Shown here one piece after another: positions 55,461 to 62,000 of a DNA stretch of 62,000 bases. The position numbers and the translations under genes are program-made. Under the pieces are notes generated by a model. It searched no databases. It had not been told where the DNA came from and was given only the letters and a program-made list of their open reading frames with translations. Origin of the DNA: Strigamia acuminata (Eukaryota > Arthropoda > Chilopoda > Geophilomorpha > Linotaeniidae); the NCBI GenBank assembly GCA_949358305.1, contig OX442317.1, positions 13,830,491 through 13,892,490 on the forward strand, in the 5' to 3' direction. The stretch's first letter is position 1. Every line of letters starts with the position of its first letter.

Positions 55461-58400
55461 TCTATTTTCCCAAATCATTTCTTGGATGTTGCTAAAACTT
55501 ACATTAAAGCTTTCTACTAAGGTTTAAACACTATTTCAGAACATTCAGAGACATTGGTCTTGTGATGTTTGTGCTAAGTCAACTGTGATGAGATCAAAAG
55601 TCTATTCTCCCAAATCATTGCTTGGATGTTGCTAAAACTTACATTAAAGCTTTCTACTAAGGTTTAAACACTATTTCAAAACATTCAGAGATATTGGTCT
55701 TGTGATGTTTGTGCTAAGTCAACTGTGATGAGATCAAAAGTCTATTCTCCCAAATCATTGCTTGGATGTTGCTAAAACTTACATTGAAGCCTTCTACTAA
55801 GGTTTAAACACTATTTCAGAACATTCAGAGACATTGGTTTGTGGTGTTTGTGCTAAGTCAACTGTGATGTCAAATGAGATCAAAAGTTTATTCTTTCAAA
55901 TTATTGCTTGGATGTTGCTAACACTTACATTGAAGCCTTCTACTAAGGTTTAAACACTATTTCAGAACATTCAGAGACATTGGTTTGTGGTGTTTGTGCT
56001 AAGTCAACTGTGATGTCAAATGAGATCAAAAGTTTATTCTTTCAAATTATTGCTTGGATGTTGCTAACACTTACATTGAAGCCTTCTACTAAGGTTTAAA
56101 CACTATTTCAGAACATTCAGAGACATTGGTTTGTGGTGTTTGTGCTAAGTCAACTGTGATGTCAAATGAGATCAAAAGTTTATTCTTTCAAATTATTGCT
56201 TGGATGTTGCTAACACTTACATTGAAGCCTTCTACTAAGGTTTAAACACTATTTCTAAACATTCAGAGACATTGGTCTTGTGGTGTTTGTGCTAAGTCAA
56301 CTGTGACGTCAAATGAGATCAAAAGTTTATTCTTTCAAATTATTGCTTGGATGTTGCTAAAACTTACATTGAAGCTTTCTACTAAGGTTTAAACACTATT
56401 TCAGAACATTCAGAAACATTGGTCTTGTGATGTTTGTGCTAAGTCAACTGTGATGTCAAATGGGATCAAAAGTTTATTCTTCCAAATCATTGCTTGGATG
56501 TTGCTAAAACTTACATTGAAGCCTTCTACTAAGGTTTAAACACTATTTCAGAACATTCAGAGACATTGGTCTTGTGATGTTTGTGCTAAGTCAACTGTGA
56601 TGTCAAATGAGATCAAAAGTTTATTCTTTCAAATCATTGCTTGGATGTTGCTAAAACTTACATTAAAGCTTTCTACTAAAGTTTAAACACTATTTCAGAA
56701 CATTCAGAGACATTGGTCTTGTGGTGTTTGTGCTAAGTCAACTGTGATGAGATCAAAAGTCTATTTTCCCAAATCATTTCTTGGATGTTGCTAAAACTTA
56801 CATTAAAGCTTTCTACTAAGGTTTAAACACTATTTCAGAACATTCAGAGACATTGGTCTTGTGATGTTTGTGCTAAGTCAACTGTGATGAGATCAAAAGT
56901 CTATTCTCCCAAATCATTGCTTGGATGTTGCTAAAACTTACATTAAAGCTTTTTACTAGGGTTTAAACACTATTTCAAAACATTCAGAGACATTGGTCTT
57001 GTGATGTTTGTGCTAAGTCAACTGTGATGAGATCAAAAGTCTATTCTCCCAAATCATTGCTTGGATGTTGCTAAAACTTACATTGAAGCCTTCTACTAAG
57101 GTTTAAACACTATTTCAGAACATTCAGAGACATTGGTTTGTGGTGTTTGTGCTAAGTCAACTGTGATGTCAAATGAGATCAAAAATTTATTCTTTCAAAT
57201 TATTGCTTGGATGTTGCTAACACTTACATTGAAGCCTTCTACTAAGGTTTAAACACTATTTCTAAACATTCAGAGACATTGGTCTTGTGGTGTTTGTGCT
57301 AAGTCAACTGTGACGTCAAATGAGATCAAAAGTTTATTCTTTCAAATTATTGCTTGGATGTTGCTAAAACTTACATTGAAGCTTTCTACTAAGGTTTAAA
57401 CACTATTTCAGAACATTCAGAAACATTGATCTTGTGATGTTTGTGCTAAGTCAACTGTGATGTCAAATGAGATCAAAAGTTTATTCTTTCAAATTATTGC
57501 TTGGATGTTGCTAAAACTTACATTGAAGCTTTCTACTAAGGTTTAAACACTATTTCAGAACATTCAGAAACATTGGTCTTGTGATGTTTGTGCTAAGTCA
57601 ACTGTGATGTCAAATGGGATCAAAAGTTTATTCTTCCAAATCATTGCTTGGATGTTGCTAAAACTTACATTGAAGCCTTCTACTAAGGTTTAAACACTAT
57701 TTCAGAACATTCAGAGACATTGGTCTTGTGGTGTTTGTGCTAAGTCAACTGTGATGAGATCAAAAGTCTATTCTCCCAAATCATTGCTTGGATGTTGCTA
57801 AAACTTACATTGAAGCCGTCTACTAAGGTTTAAACACTATTTCAGAACATTTAGAGACATTGGTCTTGTGGTGTTTGTGCTAAGTCAACTGTGATGAGAT
57901 CAAAAGTCTATTCTCCCAAATCATTGCTTGGATGTTGCTAAAACTTACATTAAAGCTTTTTACTAAGGTTTAAACACTATTTCAAAACATTCAGAGACAT
58001 TGGTCTTGTGATGTTTGTGCTAAGTCAACTGTGATGAGATCAAAAGTCTATTCTCCCAAATCATTGCTTGGATGTTGCTAAAACTTACATTGAAGCCTTC
58101 TACTAAGGTTTAAACACTATTTCAGAACATTCAGACACATTGGTCTTGTGGTGTTTGTGCTAAGTCAACTGTGACGTCAAATGAGATCAAAAGTTTATTC
58201 TTTCAAATTATTGCTTGGATGTTGCTAAAACTTACATTGAAGCTTTCTACTAAGGTTTAAACACTATTTCAGAACATTCAGAAACATTGGTCTTGTGATG
58301 TTTGTGCTAAGTCAACTGTGATGTCAAATGGGATCAAAAGTTTATTCTTCCAAATCATTGCTTGGATGTTGCTAAAACTTACATTGAAGCCTTCTACTAA

Positions 58401-61400
58401 GGTTTAAACACTATTTCAGAACATTCAGAGACATTGGTCTTGTGGTGTTTGTGCTAAGTCAACTGTGATGAGATCAAAAGTCTATTCTCCCAAATCATTG
58501 CTTGGATGTTGCTAAAACTTACATTGAAGCCGTCTACTAAGGTTTAAACACTATTTCAAAACATTTAGAGACATTGGTCTTGTGGTGTTTGTGCTAAGTC
58601 AACTGTGATGAGATCAAAAGTCTATTCTCCCAAATCATTGCTTGGATGTTGCTAAAACTTACATTAAAGCTTTTTACTAAGGTTTAAACACTATTTCAAA
58701 ACATTCAGAGACATTGGTCTTGTGATGTTTGTGCTAAGTCAACTGTGATGAGATCAAAAGTCTATTCTCCCAAATCATTGCTTGGATGTTGCTAAAACTT
58801 ACATTGAAGCCTTCTACTAAGGTTTAAACACTATTTCAGAACATTCAGAGACATTGGTTTGTGGTGTTTGTGCTAAGTCAACTGTGATGTCAAATGAGAT
58901 CAAAAGTTTATTCTTTCAAATTATTGCTTGGATGTTGCTAACACTTACATTGAAGCCTTCTACTAAGGTTTAAACACTATTTCTAAACATTCAGAGACAT
59001 TGGTCTTGTGGTGTTTGTGCTAAGTCAACTGTGACGTCAAATGAGATCAAAAGTTTATTCTTTCAAATTATTGCTTGGATGTTGCTAAAACTTACATTGA
59101 AGCTTTCTACTAAGGTTTAAACACTATTTCAGAACATTCAGAAACATTGGTCTTGTGATGTTTGTGCTAAGTCAACTGTGATGTCAAATGGGATCAAAAG
59201 TTTATTCTTCCAAATCATTGCTTGGATGTTGCTAAAACTTACATTGAAGCCTTCTACTAAGGTTTAAACACTATTTCAGAACATTCAGAGACATTGGTCT
59301 TGTGATGTTTGTGCTAAGTCAACTGTGATGTCAAATGAGATCAAAAGTTTATTCTTTCAAATCATTGCTTGGATGTTGCTAAAACTTACATTAAAGCTTT
59401 CTACTAAAGTTTAAACACTATTTCAGAACATTCAGAGACATTGGTCTTGTGGTGTTTGTGCTAAGTCAACTGTGATGAGATCAAAAGTCTATTCTCCCAA
59501 ATCATTGCTTGGATGTTGCTAAAACTTACATTGAAGCCGTCTACTAAGGTTTAAACACTATTTCAGAACATTTAGAGACATTGGTCTTGTGGTGTTTGTG
59601 CTAAGTCAACTGTGATGAGATCAAAAGTCTATTTTCCCAAATCATTTCTTGGATGTTGCTAAAACTTACATTAAAGCTTTCTACTAAGGTTTAAACACTA
59701 TTTCAGAACATTCAGAGACATTGGTCTTGTGATGTTTGTGCTAAGTCAACTGTGATGAGATCAAAAGTCTATTCTTCCAAATCATTGCTTGGATGTTGCT
59801 AAAACTTACATTAAAGCTTTCTACTAAGGTTTAAACACTATTTCAAAACATTCAGAGATATTGGTCTTGTGATGTTTGTGCTAAGTCAACTGTGATGAGA
59901 TCAAAAGTCTATTCTCCCAAATCATTGCTTGGATGTTGCTAAAACTTACATTGAAGCCTTCTACTAAGGTTTAAACACTATTTCAGAACATTCAGAGACA
60001 TTGGTTTGTGGTGTTTGTGCTAAGTCAACTGTGATGTCAAATGAGATCAAAAGTTTATTCTTTCAAATTATTGCTTGGATGTTGCTAACACTCACATTGA
60101 AGCCTTCTACTAAGGTTTAAACACTATTTCAGAACATTCAGAGACATTGGTTTGTGATGTTTGTGCTAAGTCAACTGTGATGTCAAATGAGATCAAAAGT
60201 TTATTCTTTCAAATTATTGCTTGGATGTTGCTAACACTTACATTGAAGCCTTCTACTAAGGTTTAAACACTATTTCTAAACATTCAGAGACATTGGTCTT
60301 GTGGTGTTTGTGCTAAGTCAACTGTGATGTCAAATGGGATCAAAAGTTTATTCTTCCAAATCATTGCTTGGATGTTGCTAAAACTTACATTGAAGCCTTC
60401 TACTAAGGTTTAAACACTATTTCAGAACATTCAGAGACATTGGTCTTGTGATGTTTGTGCTAAGTCAACTGTGATGTCAAATGAGATCAAAAGTTTATTC
60501 TTTCAAATCATTGCTTGGATGTTGCTAAAACTTACATTAAAGCTTTCTACTAAGGTTTAAACACTATTTCAGAACATTCAGAGACATTGGTCTTGTGATG
60601 TTTGTGCTAAGTCAACTGTGATGAGATCAAAAGTCTATTCTCCAAAATCATTGCTTGGATGTTGCTAAAACTTACATTGAAGCCTTCTACTAAGGTTTAA
60701 ACACTATTTCAGAACATTCAGACACATTGGTCTTGTGGTGTTTGTGCTAAGTCAACTGTGACGTCAAATGAGATCAAAAGTTTATTCTTTCAAATTATTG
60801 CTTGGATGTTGCTAAAACTAACATTGAAGCCTTCTACTAAGGTTTAAACACTATTTCAGAACATTCAGAGACATTGGTCTTGTGGTGTTTGTGCTAAGTC
60901 AACTGTGATGAGATCAAAAGTCTATTTTCCCAAATCATTTCTTGGATGTTGCTAAAACTTACATTAAAGCTTTCTACTAAGGTTTAAACACTATTTCAGA
61001 ACATTCAGAGACATTGGTCTTGTGATGTTTGTGCTAAGTCAACTGTGATGAGATCAAAAGTCTATTCTCCCAAATCATTGGTTGGATGTTGCTAAAACTT
61101 ACATTAAAGCTTTCTACTAAGGTTTAAACACTATTTCAAAACATTCAGAGACATTGGTCTTGTGATGTTTGTGCTAAGTCAACTGTGATGAGATCAAAAG
61201 TCTATTCTCCCAAATCATTGCTTGGATGTTGCTAAAACTTACATTGAAGCCTTCTACTAAGGTTTAAACACTATTTCAGAACATTCAGAGACATTGATTT
61301 GTGGTGTTTGTGCTAAGTCAACTGTGATGTCAAATGAGATCAAAAATTTATTCTTCCAAATCATTGCTTGGATGTTGCTAAAACTTACATTGAAGCCTTC

Positions 61401-62000
61401 TACTAAGGTTTAAACACTATTTCAGAACATTCAGAGACATTGGTCTTGTGATGTTTGTGCTAAGTCAACTGTGATGTCAAATGAGATCAAAAGTTTATTC
61501 TTTCAAATCATTGCTTGGATGTTGCTAAAACTTACATTAAAGCTTTCTACTAAGGTTTAAACACTATTTCAGAACATTCAGAGACATTGGTCTTGTGATG
61601 TTTGTGCTAAGTCAACTGTGATGAGATCAAAAGTCTATTCTCCAAAATCATTGCTTGGATGTTGCTAAAACTTACATTGAAGCCTTCTACTAAGGTTTAA
61701 ACACTATTTCAGAACATTCAGACACATTGGTCTTGTGGTGTTTGTGCTAAGTCAACTGTGACGTCAAATGAGATCAAAAGTTTATTCTTTCAAATTATTG
61801 CTTGGATGTTGCTAAAACTTACATTGAAGCTTTCTACTAAGGTTTAAACACTATTTCAGAACATTCAGAAACACTGGTCTTGTGATGTTTGTGCTAAGTC
61901 AACTGTGATGTCAAATGGGATCAAAAGTTTATTCTTCCAAATCATTGCTTGGATGTTGCTAAAACTTACATTGAAGCCTTCTACTAAGGTTTAAACACTA
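55461..62000. repeat. AT-rich satellite, block 3 (about 46 monomers, runs off the window)
   Basis: The same 140/146/147-bp monomers. Rare variants occur at fixed offsets from block 2. ACTAGGG at 56959 and GAGATATTGG at 59855 lie 16,584 bp after 40375 and 43271. TTTCTAAACATTC followed by a GATGTCAAATGGG monomer at 60276, ATTGATTTGT at 61293 and ACACTGG at 61871 lie 16,302 bp after their partners. Confidence 0.95.

Noticed and set aside
21136-62000. CRISPR-like regular repeats
   Set aside because: The whole monomer repeats with no unique spacers, monomers are 140-147 bp, and the context is an animal genome.

Overview
The window looks like nuclear DNA of an animal, probably an invertebrate; I cannot place it more finely. 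The evidence is spliceosomal GT-AG introns, poly(A) signals, an intact BEL/Pao LTR retrotransposon (a metazoan-restricted superfamily), ribosomal protein S23 (uS12) pseudogenes, a tRNA-like Pol III element and megasatellite-scale tandem arrays. No bacterial or viral genome organisation is visible.

Bases 1-16,450 are a compact gene region. Exons are GC-rich and short. Introns and untranslated regions are largely built from tetranucleotide microsatellites. Long single-frame ORFs are misleading here, so I rebuilt the genes from splice sites, reading frame and phase. They are: a Gly/Ser-rich cassette-exon gene (+, 349-1540); a 14-exon gene of about 1,060 residues (-, 2308-7159); a partial basic gene (+, ~8213-8524); two small zinc-finger genes (-, 8656-9156 and 11025-11542); a possible 55-residue ORF (+, 12746-12913); a coiled-coil gene (-, 13182-14506); and a terminal exon with a coiled coil (-, 15787-16188). 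The C-terminal part of the 14-exon gene and the two small genes share the same two-finger module, with identical intron positions and phases. They form a paralogous family I do not recognise. Between the two small genes lie three intronless, frameshifted RPS23 fragments in both orientations.

Bases 11,846-12,302 and 16,822-20,182 are a GC-rich satellite built on the palindrome GGCCCGTTAACGGGCC. It contains six copies of a ~95-bp AT-rich spacer and is bracketed by inverted flanks. Flank-derived repeats continue to 21,142.

From about 21,136 to the window end is an AT-rich satellite with monomers of 140, 146 and 147 bp and a 13-monomer higher-order unit of 1,867 bp in part of it. Two insertions interrupt it. 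The first (25,194-36,264) is a solo LTR that was itself hit by a complete BEL/Pao element (26,468-35,893; 1,564-bp LTRs; intact 1,746-residue Gag-Pol). The second (49,350-55,460) is an LTR element with 773-bp LTRs, no pol and one unrecognised 222-residue ORF. All three begin TG, end CA and have 4-bp target duplications. The satellite context is compatible with a centromeric or heterochromatic location, but that is inference.
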